A program made the position numbers and the translations under genes. Positions 14,879-21,797 of a stretch of 21,797 nt of DNA are shown piece after piece. The notes below the pieces were generated by a model. That model had not been told where the DNA came from, made no database searches, and saw only the letters and a program-made list of their open reading frames with translations. The first letter of the stretch is position 1. Each line of letters opens with the position of its first letter. Source of the stretch: Phycisphaerae bacterium (GTDB taxonomy: Bacteria > Planctomycetota > Phycisphaerae > Sedimentisphaerales > SM23-30); assembly GCA_021736565.1 (NCBI GenBank), contig JAIPFO010000013.1, positions 1-21,797 on the forward strand, given 5' to 3'.

Positions 14879-15808
14879 TTGAATAAAAAAATTACAATTG
14901 GGACACGAGGGAGTCGCCTGGCTCTATGGCAGTCCGAATGGGTTAAAGCGGCGTTATTAACGAAGTATCCCGAATGTGAGGTCACATTAAAGATCATCCA
15001 TACGATCGGTGATAAAATACTGGATACGGCTTTGTCAAAAATTGGCGACAAAGGGCTTTTCACCAAGGAAATTGAAGAGCAGTTGCTTGATGGAACCGTC
15101 GACCTGGCAGTCCATAGCCTTAAAGATATGCCCACGGCCACTCCGGATGCATTGAAAATAGCCGTCATTACCGCCCGTGAGGATCCTGCCGATGCGTTGG
15201 TGAGTAAAAATAACCTGCCGCTTGAGGCGATACCTTCCGGGGCGATCGTGTTAACCGGTTCACTGCGACGGCGGGCTCAGTTGCTGCATTTTCGCGATGA
15301 CCTGAATATTCAGGAGGTCCGCGGCAATGTCCAGACCCGATTGCAGAAACTGGATGACTCCGATGCGGCCGCCATTGTCCTGGCGGCGGCGGGGTTAAAA
15401 CGGCTGGGATTAACCGATCGCATCAGCCAGCGTCTGGACCCTGCCAGGTTTCTGCCAGCCTGCGGGCAGGGCGCCTTGGCACTGGAGATCCGGTCGAATG
15501 ACACCTCGACGGCCAAGACGATCGCATTCCTGGATGACAGGATGAGCCGGGCAACAGTGACGGCCGAACGAACGGTCCTGGCCCGCCTCGAAGGTGGATG
15601 CCAGATTCCCATTGGGGCTTATGCCCAGATCAATGGAGACCAACTTCATTTAAGGGCGATGGTTGCAGATTTAAGTGGAAAGAATCTCATCGATGCCGAG
15701 GCTTGTGATGCCATCGACCAGGCTGAAGCCATTGGCAATACAGTGGCCTGTGAGATCCTGAAAAAAGGCGGGCGGGCGATTCTGGATGATATTATTGAAC
15801 ACCTGTAA
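14879..15808 (+). CDS. hemC: Hydroxymethylbilane synthase (porphobilinogen deaminase)
   Basis: It joins four porphobilinogens into hydroxymethylbilane, using a dipyrromethane cofactor attached to a cysteine. That residue is Cys241 in LEGGCQIPIGA. GTRGSRLALWQ at the N-terminus, DLAVHSLKDMPT with the catalytic Asp, and TGSLRRRAQL and EVRGNVQTRL are all present. The length (309) is typical. The start is TTG: no ATG lies nearby, and the preceding gene stops 11 bases upstream with only a weak GAAAG between. It is followed by a 123-base gap holding repeat copy D. Confidence 0.97.
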   Translation: MNKKITIGTRGSRLALWQSEWVKAALLTKYPECEVTLKIIHTIGDKILDTALSKIGDKGLFTKEIEEQLLDGTVDLAVHSLKDMPTATPDALKIAVITAREDPADALVSKNNLPLEAIPSGAIVLTGSLRRRAQLLHFRDDLNIQEVRGNVQTRLQKLDDSDAAAIVLAAAGLKRLGLTDRISQRLDPARFLPACGQGALALEIRSNDTSTAKTIAFLDDRMSRATVTAERTVLARLEGGCQIPIGAYAQINGDQLHLRAMVADLSGKNLIDAEACDAIDQAEAIGNTVACEILKKGGRAILDDIIEHL

Positions 15809-15835
15809 TTTAAAAATAACCTTAGGCAAAAGCCA

Positions 15836-15906
15836 TTTTTTCGGCTTTAACGTTACCCGTTAAGATGCAGAAAACGGGCTTCAAAAATAATGATAACGCT
15901 AATGTC
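15836..15906 (-). repeat. Dispersed repeat, copy D, inside the haem operon
   Basis: Positions 15836-15885 match copy A at 40 of 50 gapless positions, read on the minus strand. It lacks the CCCGGC palindrome. Its inner inverted repeat is TTAACG-GGTAA-CGTTAA, where copy A has AAGATCGATCTT: sequence changed, pairing kept. On the plus strand AAAGCC and GGCTTT can also pair around the T-rich segment. Confidence 0.8.
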
Positions 15907-15931
15907 AAAAAAATCTATTAAGTGAATATCT

Positions 15932-17461
15932 ATGCAAAAAAAACTATTTAAAAATTGTGTCTATTTGATTGGAGCAGGGCCCGGCGATCCGGGTTTGATT
16001 ACCGTTCGTGGCCGGGACTTGATCGCCCGAGCGGATGTTATCGTCTATGACTACCTGGCCGCTCCGCAGTTATTGCGCCATGCGCGTTCTGACGCTGAAA
16101 TAATTTATGTCGGCAAGCAGGCGGGTAATCACGCCTTGCCACAGGACCAGATCAATGCGCTGCTGATCGAAAAGGCCCGCAATAATAATACGGTTGTTCG
16201 GCTTAAGGGGGGCGACCCGTTTGTATTTGGCAGAGGCGGGGAGGAGGCGCTTGAGTTGATTGAAGCGGGAATTGCCTATGAGGTCATCCCCGGTATTACT
16301 GCCAGCATTGCCGCTTGTGCTTATGCGGGCATTCCGGTGACCCATCGCGATTTTGCCAGTGACTTTGCCTTGATCACCGGGCACGAAGATGCCGGGCGTA
16401 CCGGTGACAGCCAGGTGGATTGGGCGTCTTTGGGAAAATGGAAAGGGACGCTGGCGTTTTATATGGGCGTTAAAAACCTTCCGGTCATCTTAGGACGGTT
16501 GGCGGAGCATGGCATGGCGGCGGACACACCGGCAGCGCTGGTGCATTGGGGAACGACCACGCGACAACGCACCCTGGTGGGCACGGTCGCAACGTTACCG
16601 GAACTGGCCATTGAACATCAATTTAAACCGCCAAGTATCCTGGTGGTCGGCAAGGTCATTCAATTGCGTGATCGACTAAGCTGGTTCGAAAAAAGGCCAC
16701 TATTTGGCAAACGGATCATCGTCACCCGCAGTCGCAGCCAGGCCAGTGACGTGGTTGAACAGCTTGGACAACTAGGGGCCGATGTGCTGGAATTCCCTAC
16801 GATCCGTATTGAACCGCCTAAGGACATTTCGCCATTGCAAAAAGCGATCGACAACCTCATTCAGTATCACTGGATTATTTTTACGAGTGTTAACGGCGTT
16901 GACGCGTTCTTCGAGAATCTCCAGAAGCAGAATTATGACGCCCGGCGGTTCGGCCATGCCAAAGTGTGCGCCATTGGCCCTGCGACCTCTGAAAGGCTTA
17001 AGGCCAACGGGATCCGCCCTGACCTGATCCCGCCGAGGTTTGTGGCCGAATCGGTGATTGAGGCCCTTACTGCGGTTGATGATCTCAAGGGGAAAAATAT
17101 ATTGTTGCCGCGTGCGGATATCGCGCGGGCTGACCTTCCCGAAACCTTAAAAAAACTGGGGGCGGATGTCGATGAGGTCGAGGCCTATCGTACCGTTATG
17201 GATGCGTCGCCCAAAGAGGCCGCCCTTAAAGCGATTGCCGAGGACACGGTGGACTGGGTAACATTTACCAGCTCTTCGACCGTACGTAATTTCCTGTCGC
17301 AGGTTGATAAGGAGAAACTGACCAGTAAGAAAATTCGTCTGGCCAGTATTGGCCCGATCACTTCTGAAACGATTGTAAAAGCCGGCCTGAATGTCGATGT
17401 TGAGGCCGATGAATATACCATACCCGGCTTAATTGATGCACTATGTAACGCGAGTGATTGA
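15932..17461 (+). CDS. cobA-hemD: Fused uroporphyrinogen-III C-methyltransferase / uroporphyrinogen-III synthase
   Basis: The N-terminal half (about 1-250) is SAM-dependent CobA/SUMT: VYLIGAGPGDPGLITVRG, then VVRLKGGDPFVFGRGGEE and PGITASIAACAYAGIPVTHR. It methylates uroporphyrinogen III at C2 and C7 to precorrin-2. The C-terminal half (about 255-509) is HemD: KRIIVTRSRSQASDVVEQL, WIIFTSVNGVDAFFE and VDWVTFTSSSTVRNFL. HemD cyclises hydroxymethylbilane from the preceding gene. The fusion channels intermediates from HemC toward siroheme and is common in anaerobes. The gene is complete. Its ribosome-binding site is poor, and repeat copy D lies 26 bases upstream of the ATG. Confidence 0.96.
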   Translation: MQKKLFKNCVYLIGAGPGDPGLITVRGRDLIARADVIVYDYLAAPQLLRHARSDAEIIYVGKQAGNHALPQDQINALLIEKARNNNTVVRLKGGDPFVFGRGGEEALELIEAGIAYEVIPGITASIAACAYAGIPVTHRDFASDFALITGHEDAGRTGDSQVDWASLGKWKGTLAFYMGVKNLPVILGRLAEHGMAADTPAALVHWGTTTRQRTLVGTVATLPELAIEHQFKPPSILVVGKVIQLRDRLSWFEKRPLFGKRIIVTRSRSQASDVVEQLGQLGADVLEFPTIRIEPPKDISPLQKAIDNLIQYHWIIFTSVNGVDAFFENLQKQNYDARRFGHAKVCAIGPATSERLKANGIRPDLIPPRFVAESVIEALTAVDDLKGKNILLPRADIARADLPETLKKLGADVDEVEAYRTVMDASPKEAALKAIAEDTVDWVTFTSSSTVRNFLSQVDKEKLTSKKIRLASIGPITSETIVKAGLNVDVEADEYTIPGLIDALCNASD

Positions 17462-17520
17462 TCCTTGAGAATTGAGATTGAATCAACTATTTATTATTTA
17501 TAAGGAACTGAGAGACTATT

Positions 17521-18705
17521 ATGATTGGAATATCTAAACTTTATTGTGGAACCGTAGAACCTTCTGACATGTTGCGCTATGGCCGAAAGGCTAAAGAGAT
17601 GCCAAGCCATCTGTTGCAATTTTCCGAGGATAAAAAGCCGATCGTGGTCTGGAATACCACGCGTCGCTGCAACCTGTCCTGTGTGCATTGTTATTCGCAG
17701 TCGGCCAATAAGCAGTATGATGACGAGCTGACCACCGAAGAAGGCCTGGCGTTACTGGATAATCTTGCCGAATTTGGTGCCCCCGTCGTGCTGTTCAGTG
17801 GCGGCGAGCCGCTGATGCGGCACGACCTGTTCACCCTGATCGAACGCGCCAAGGCGTTGGGGATGCGAGCGGTAATCTCCACCAACGGCACGCTGATTGA
17901 CCAGGAAAAGGCGGATCGTTTCGCGGAGTTGGGTCTCAGTTATGTAGGCATCAGCCTGGATGGCATGCGTGAGACTAATGATAAGTTCCGTGGCAAGCAG
18001 GGCGCATTTGACGAAGCGATTGCGGCGATTCGCTACTGCCAGAAGGCGGGCGTTAAGGTGGGCTTGCGTTTTACGATCAATAAGCGAAATGTTTTGGACG
18101 TTTCAGATATTTTTGACCTCTTGATTGAAGAGAATATCCCCCGCGTCTGTTTTTATCACCTGGTCTATGCCGGTCGGGGCAGTAACCTCATGAAGGAAGA
18201 TCTGAACCATGAGGAGACTCGCAAAGTGGTTGATCTGATCATAGACCGGACTTACGATATGCACCAGAAAGGGATGAAAAAAGAAGTCTTGACCGTGGAC
18301 AATCATTCTGACGGCCCCTACCTGTACATGCGGTTATTGAAAGAACAGAAGCCCGAACGAGCCGCCGAAGTGATGGAACTGCTGAAAATGAATGGTGGCA
18401 ATAGTACCGGGGTTGGCATTGCCTGTGTCAGTTGGGATGGCAAGGTTCATGCCGATCAGTTCTGGCGTCATTACAGCTTTGGCAATGTCCGCGAGCGAAA
18501 ATTTTCCGACATCTGGTCGGATACCACAGATCCCCTTATGGCGAAATTGAAAAACCGGGCCGCCAGTTTGGAAGGACGGTGTGCGACCTGTAAATTCCAG
18601 GATGTTTGTAATGGCAACTTCCGTGTTCGGGCCGAAGCGGCGACCGACAGTCTATGGGCTCCGGATCCGGCCTGTTATCTCACCGACGAGGAAATCGCAA
18701 AGTAA
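17521..18705 (+). CDS. ahbC: 12,18-Didecarboxysiroheme deacetylase, radical SAM
   Basis: AhbC removes the acetate side chains of didecarboxysiroheme to give Fe-coproporphyrin III. The N-terminus MIGISKLYCGTVEPSD and LLQFSEDKKPIVVWN is characteristic of AhbC (related to NirJ). The radical-SAM cluster motif is Cys50, Cys54, Cys57 (RRCNLSCVHCYS), with SGGEP at 93-97. A SPASM-like auxiliary region has Cys302 and Cys354, Cys357, Cys363, Cys385 (CATCKFQDVC, then PACYL). The choice of AhbC over NirJ (haem d1) rests on the N-terminal sequence and on ahbD next door. It starts 59 bases after cobA-hemD in AT-rich sequence that may hold an internal promoter (TTGAGA, 17 bases, TATTTA). Confidence 0.93.
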   Translation: MIGISKLYCGTVEPSDMLRYGRKAKEMPSHLLQFSEDKKPIVVWNTTRRCNLSCVHCYSQSANKQYDDELTTEEGLALLDNLAEFGAPVVLFSGGEPLMRHDLFTLIERAKALGMRAVISTNGTLIDQEKADRFAELGLSYVGISLDGMRETNDKFRGKQGAFDEAIAAIRYCQKAGVKVGLRFTINKRNVLDVSDIFDLLIEENIPRVCFYHLVYAGRGSNLMKEDLNHEETRKVVDLIIDRTYDMHQKGMKKEVLTVDNHSDGPYLYMRLLKEQKPERAAEVMELLKMNGGNSTGVGIACVSWDGKVHADQFWRHYSFGNVRERKFSDIWSDTTDPLMAKLKNRAASLEGRCATCKFQDVCNGNFRVRAEAATDSLWAPDPACYLTDEEIAK

Positions 18706-18752
18706 CCCCATGACCTCAACACCATTATCCATTAGAGAAACGAATATGATCT

Positions 18753-19889
18753 ATGAATCCAAATAGCCCCGTTCCATTACTCATTGCCTGGGAAGTGACC
18801 CGCAGCTGTAATCTTAATTGCAAGCATTGCCGGGCCGCGGCCCAGAATCGTCCTTATGACAATGAACTGTCCACCGAACAGTGTTATAAGGTTCTCGATA
18901 ATATCGCTGGTTTTGCCAAACCAATTATCATTTTAACCGGTGGCGAGCCCATGCTGCGCGATGATATTTACAAGATTGCCCGCCATGGAAGTGACCTGGG
19001 GTTACGAATGGTTATGGCGCCTTGTGGCATGTTGATTGACGATGATACCGTCCAAAAGATCAAAGATGCGGGTATCCAGTGTATTTCGATCTCCATTGAC
19101 GGGGCAACGGCCGAATCGCACGATGGGTTCCGGCGTGTCCCCGGCGCGTTTCAAATTGCCTTAGATGCGATCGCGGCCGCCAAGCGGCATGGGTTACCCT
19201 TTCAGATCAATACGACCATCACGAAACATAATGTTGATGAATTGCCCGAGATCATGAAGCTCGCTGAGGACCTGGGCGTCATTACGTTTAATCCTTTCCT
19301 GCTGGTTCCAACGGGACGAGGGAAGGAATTGGCCAGCCAGGAAATCTCCCCAGAGCAATATGAAGAGACCCTCCAATGGCTCAGCGAGCAGAGCACCAAG
19401 AGTAAAATGCAGATCCGGGTCACCTGTGCGCCTCATTACCAGCGGATCATCCGGCAAAATATGAAAGGACGGCCTAAAGAATCCGCTACGGATTGCGCCG
19501 CGAATACCGGCGCCCCACACGGCCACCCGGGCAGTGAGCAGGGGCATCCCGGTCACCCGACCAAAAAACAGGGGGGCCAGCCCGCCGGATGCATGGGCGG
19601 TAAAAGCTTTGCGTTTATTTCTCATACCGGCGTCGTTCAAATTTGCGGTTTTCTGGAGACGCCTGCCGGTGACCTCAGTAAGAATGATCTTGATTTTGAA
19701 GATATCTGGTTCAATTCAGAATTCCTCCAGAAGATTCGCGATGTGGATGGTTATGCGGGTAAATGCGGCGATTGTGAATATCGTCGAGTTTGTGGCGGGT
19801 GCCGGGCGCGTGCCTTTGCTTTGACAGGCGATGTCTTAGAGAGCGAGCCGTTTTGCATCTACCAGCCCAAGCCGAAAAAGAACATGTAA
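18753..19889 (+). CDS. ahbD: Haem b synthase, radical SAM (AhbD), with a Gly/His-rich insert
   Basis: AhbD oxidatively decarboxylates two propionates of Fe-coproporphyrin III to vinyl groups, giving haem b. The radical-SAM cysteines are 19, 23 and 26 (RSCNLNCKHC), with TGGEP at 62-66. The SPASM region has Cys280, Cys298, Cys338, Cys341, Cys347, Cys350 and Cys368 (KCGDCEYRRVCGGC). Between about residues 248 and 278 lies a low-complexity Gly/His/Pro segment containing GAPHGHPGSEQGHPGHP, with four histidines directly before the cluster ligand in GCMGG. The start is ATG 18753, 47 bases after ahbC. With ahbC it completes the Ahb pathway end; the preceding steps (AhbA/AhbB, precorrin-2 oxidation and iron insertion) must be encoded elsewhere. 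Confidence 0.94.
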   Translation: MNPNSPVPLLIAWEVTRSCNLNCKHCRAAAQNRPYDNELSTEQCYKVLDNIAGFAKPIIILTGGEPMLRDDIYKIARHGSDLGLRMVMAPCGMLIDDDTVQKIKDAGIQCISISIDGATAESHDGFRRVPGAFQIALDAIAAAKRHGLPFQINTTITKHNVDELPEIMKLAEDLGVITFNPFLLVPTGRGKELASQEISPEQYEETLQWLSEQSTKSKMQIRVTCAPHYQRIIRQNMKGRPKESATDCAANTGAPHGHPGSEQGHPGHPTKKQGGQPAGCMGGKSFAFISHTGVVQICGFLETPAGDLSKNDLDFEDIWFNSEFLQKIRDVDGYAGKCGDCEYRRVCGGCRARAFALTGDVLESEPFCIYQPKPKKNM

Positions 19890-19950
19890 GCCAGTAAGGA
19901 GCGATTGACAATTTTGACCCGAGTTGGTAGCGTCAAGACGCTTGAGGGGT

Positions 19951-20025
19951 GCGTCATAAATCAACATGGACACATGAAACATTGATTAAAAGCCAGGATC
20001 ATGGTACCACAATACCTTGGACGTG
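19951..20025 (+). repeat. Dispersed repeat, divergent copy F3
   Basis: GCGTCATAAATCAACATGGAC and ACATTGATTAAAAGCCAGG align with copy F1, and GATTA-AAGCCAGG is shared with copy F2. It ends in CTTGGACGTGGGAATCC, resembling the GACTTTTGACGTGG end of copies A and B. In this copy that end forms the -35 box of the next gene. Confidence 0.5.
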
Positions 20026-20045
20026 GGAATCCTTATTCAAATAAT
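20017..20045 (+). promoter_or_regulatory. Candidate promoter of the secreted repeat protein
   Basis: TTGGAC (20017-20022) and AATAAT (20040-20045) are 17 bases apart, about 100 bases before the start codon. The -35 box lies at the end of repeat copy F3. Confidence 0.45.
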
Positions 20046-20147
20046 ACGCCAATGCCCTGCTGGACAAGAAATGAGTCACTAAAACGTGCAAAAATTAACA
20101 CGATGGCATAAAGCCCAAAAAGATATAACACTTACGGAGAAACACGA

Positions 20148-21377
20148 ATGATGAAAAAAACTTTTACTGATAAAAAATTATTGTCCCTGACCACCTTAGT
20201 GTTCATGGCCAGTTGTATTGCCGTTATGACCTCACCAGCGATGAGCTTTAAGTCTATGAGCAAAAAAGGGCCCTGGGAACTTTTGGTTCAGTTGGGTGAG
20301 AAGGGAAATCCTCTACGGTTTCCGGTGGAGGTTTCCCAGGATGACAAACCTCTGGATCTTCATAAAAACATCCCCATATTCGGTTCTACGGCCAAGATTA
20401 AAATACAGCAGTATTTACCCGATTTACGATGGGAAACCTATGTTGAGGAACAGAAAAACAGTGGCGCAGCGGCCCGTGTTTCGATTACCGGGAGTTCCTT
20501 GCCCCAGCCTTTTTCGATGTTACTCAGTACCGAAGACCTCAAACGAAAGACACGCGAATTGCAGGCCGGCAAGATCGGCCTGTTAAAACTGGTTGACCCT
20601 GTTCATTATCAGGAAAATATTAAACTGCTGAGCAATACGGATATTCTGGGCATGTTAACCGTTCGGATAAATAACCCGACAACCAAGGATAAAACTAGTG
20701 TTCAAGAATTTATCATTTCACCAAACCAGAAAATTACCCTTCCTGGTAATGGCAGCCATATAACGATTCTGGATTATGTCCCCCACTTTACCATCGATAT
20801 TAAGAGCAAAAAAGTGACGAGTGCCTCTGATGAACCGATCAACCCCGCGATAAAAGTAAAAATCCAGGAGGGTGACAAGAGCCGGGAAAAATGGATCTTC
20901 GCCAATTATCCCGATTTAATGATGGGCAATCACCCCGGAAATAATGCCGAAAAAAACACTCTGCAGGTCAACTTTGATCACTTTTCTTTAAAAAAGGACC
21001 ATTCCACTTATTATTTGATCATATCGCCAGGTCAAACACCTGCATTGCTCAGCAAAGTCGAGAAAAAGATCAAAGTCGAAGCAATTAAAAAAGATGAAAA
21101 ATATCCGCTGGATGGTGATTTTGTATTCACAATCGACCAAACCTATGAAAGTGCCGCACTGATGAAAAAATGGACTAATGGTTCAGAAAAGATGAACAAT
21201 CCAGCATTGATCGTGCAATACACCATCGGAGGCGCTCAGGAAGAAGTGGTTTTGGAATTGGGCAAACCATTTCACAAAAAAACAGACCAAGGGACCATGA
21301 TACTAATGTACCGGAAAGTTGCCGAAGAAAATGGTAAATCGGCCAAACCCGCAATGGGCGGCAAGAAAATGCCCTAA
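20148..21377 (+). CDS. Secreted protein of unknown function with three internal beta repeats
   Basis: I do not recognise the family. An N-terminal signal (LLSLTTLVFMASCIAVMTSP) could be cleaved by signal peptidase I near residue 33 or lipidated at Cys23. The rest looks beta-rich and repeats itself. Blocks start near residues 43, 168 and 307; the first two share IKIQQYLPDL (84-93) and ITILDYVPHF (205-214), and the last two share NPAIKVKI (232-239) and NPALIVQY (351-358). Segment VTSASDEPINPAIKV with KWIFANYPD is reminiscent of extracytoplasmic segments in some ResB-type cytochrome c assembly proteins, but that link is weak. There are no CXXCH motifs. ACGGAG precedes the ATG. It is 258 bases after ahbD with its own candidate promoter. 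Confidence 0.8.
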   Translation: MMKKTFTDKKLLSLTTLVFMASCIAVMTSPAMSFKSMSKKGPWELLVQLGEKGNPLRFPVEVSQDDKPLDLHKNIPIFGSTAKIKIQQYLPDLRWETYVEEQKNSGAAARVSITGSSLPQPFSMLLSTEDLKRKTRELQAGKIGLLKLVDPVHYQENIKLLSNTDILGMLTVRINNPTTKDKTSVQEFIISPNQKITLPGNGSHITILDYVPHFTIDIKSKKVTSASDEPINPAIKVKIQEGDKSREKWIFANYPDLMMGNHPGNNAEKNTLQVNFDHFSLKKDHSTYYLIISPGQTPALLSKVEKKIKVEAIKKDEKYPLDGDFVFTIDQTYESAALMKKWTNGSEKMNNPALIVQYTIGGAQEEVVLELGKPFHKKTDQGTMILMYRKVAEENGKSAKPAMGGKKMP

Positions 21378-21417
21378 ACGTTTGACACCCGCATCAAATG
21401 TATTAGGACACTTTCGC

Positions 21418-21460
21418 CTGGCTTGTAATCGATGTGTTTATATGTCAATATTGACTTTTA
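21418..21460 (-). repeat. Dispersed repeat, divergent copy F2
   Basis: Read on the minus strand: GTCAATATTGAC, then TAAACACATCGATTACAAGCC, matching the same order in copy F1, with GCCAGG as in copy F3. Confidence 0.5.
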
Positions 21461-21574
21461 CTGCAACCATCAAGTAACAAAAAGAACCGGGCGTATTATT
21501 CTTTCTGCTCGCTTAAAAAGCAGTATGGGTTAACAACGAAATATGATACGCACGGCAAATGTGGTTTTATATAT

Positions 21575-21645
21575 TTCAAATCCCCCTTTAAAATAGGGGA
21601 AAGGAAATTCAAATCCCGGCGTGCCGGGAAGGACGTTAGCGTCAA
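21575..21645 (-). repeat. Dispersed repeat, copy C
   Basis: Read on the minus strand: TGACGCTAACG, then TTCCCGGCACGCCGGG, then ATTTGAATTTCCTTTCCCC, closely matching the first half of copy B. The TCCCGGC-GT-GCCGGGA palindrome is at 21614-21629. The second half diverges but keeps an inverted repeat (TATTT...AAATA). Sequence 21378-21574 around it holds copy F2 and no gene that I can see. Confidence 0.82.
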
Positions 21646-21703
21646 CTCGATCGTCTTTCCAGATCAACGGCAGCGCCCCTTAGGGCTGTCCACTTTTTTG
21701 GGG

Positions 21704-21796
21704 CTATAAATTTTTCTCATATTTGAGAAACAGGCCATTCAGGACCATATGAATGTCATCATGGGGTGGCAAGAACAGAAACCCAAGGATTTTCCC
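21704..21796 (-). CDS. Possible C-terminal end of a minus-strand gene entering from the right edge
   Basis: Thirty codons are open on the minus strand (including PPHDDIHMVLNGLFLKYEKNL) before a TAG at 21704-21706. The stop is next to TGTCCACTTTTTTGGGGC (21689-21706), which looks like the end of some insertion sequences. If that is right, this would be a transposase tail, but it is too short to identify and may be chance. Confidence 0.15.
   Translation of the reverse strand, partial: GKILGFLFLPPHDDIHMVLNGLFLKYEKNL
21713..21730. other. Perfect stem-loop near the right edge
   Basis: TTTCTCA and TGAGAAA pair around TATT: a perfect seven-base-pair, AT-rich stem. It lies within the open frame at 21704-21796. 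No T run follows, so its role is unclear. Confidence 0.35.
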
Positions 21797-21797
21797 A

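Noticed and set aside
17425..17440. GG-N10-GC with TGCA (17426-17439) as a sigma-54 promoter for ahbC
   Set aside because: It lies in the coding end of cobA-hemD and matches only the minimal GG/GC pair plus TGCA; such matches are frequent by chance.
19931..19944. AGCGTCAAGACGCT hairpin after ahbD as a terminator
   Set aside because: The loop is too short and no T run follows.
21689..21706. TGTCCACTTTTTTGGGGC as an insertion-sequence end
   Set aside because: It resembles some IS termini, but no partner repeat or recognisable transposase is visible in the window, so no mobile element is called.
21749..21797. ATG-initiated frame running off the right edge
   Set aside because: Only 16 codons, with no clear ribosome-binding site and no motif.

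Overview
The window holds two blocks of genes, read away from each other from a centre near 10.2-11.0 kb. The organism cannot be named from the sequence. The siroheme-dependent (Ahb) haem route points to an anaerobe or facultative anaerobe, such as a sulfate reducer (Desulfobacterota) or an anammox-type planctomycete. The WPQWRGP-type PQQ-repeat protein and the sigma-54 regulator with a GSFTSA loop fit that loosely. GC content is moderate. I see no tRNA, rRNA, CRISPR array or complete insertion sequence.

Left block (about 0.3-10.1 kb, all minus strand) is a light and oxidative-stress cassette. From its transcriptional 5' end it runs: class II CPD photolyase; a decayed TIGR01777-type epimerase; a secreted CIA30-fasciclin protein; a LOV (blue-light) domain fused to a SpoIIE/PP2C phosphatase; a secreted PQQ-type beta-propeller; an FMN-barrel (PPOX-type) protein; an SDR-DUF2867 fusion; a SOUL haem-binding lipoprotein; and a DUF2878 membrane protein. 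Several of these families are, from memory, recurrent companions of photolyase in light-induced (LitR/CarH-type) clusters, but no MerR/B12 regulator is present here. The PPOX gene and the PQQ gene share a closely matching promoter block: TATAAT, a 19-base spacer, and two palindromes at the same positions.

Right block (about 11.1-21.4 kb, all plus strand) is a haem-biosynthesis cluster with its own regulators: a histidine kinase with a RegB-like GGxxNPF quinone-site motif, a sigma-54 response regulator, a cysteine-bearing Rrf2 repressor, hemC, a cobA-hemD fusion, ahbC and ahbD. The encoded enzymes make uroporphyrinogen III, methylate it to precorrin-2, and carry out the last two radical-SAM steps from didecarboxysiroheme to haem b. 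Precorrin-2 dehydrogenase/ferrochelatase and siroheme decarboxylase (ahbA/ahbB) are not in the window. A secreted protein with three internal beta repeats and no assigned function follows.

A diverged dispersed repeat of roughly 70-100 bases lies in many of the gaps of both blocks. Five copies are clear (three with a TCCCGG...CCGGGA palindrome) and about four more are fainter. One copy supplies the stop codon and C-terminal tail of the DUF2878 gene, another sits inside the haem operon, and others lie just upstream of genes. This repeat family and the twin promoters are the least explained structures in the window.
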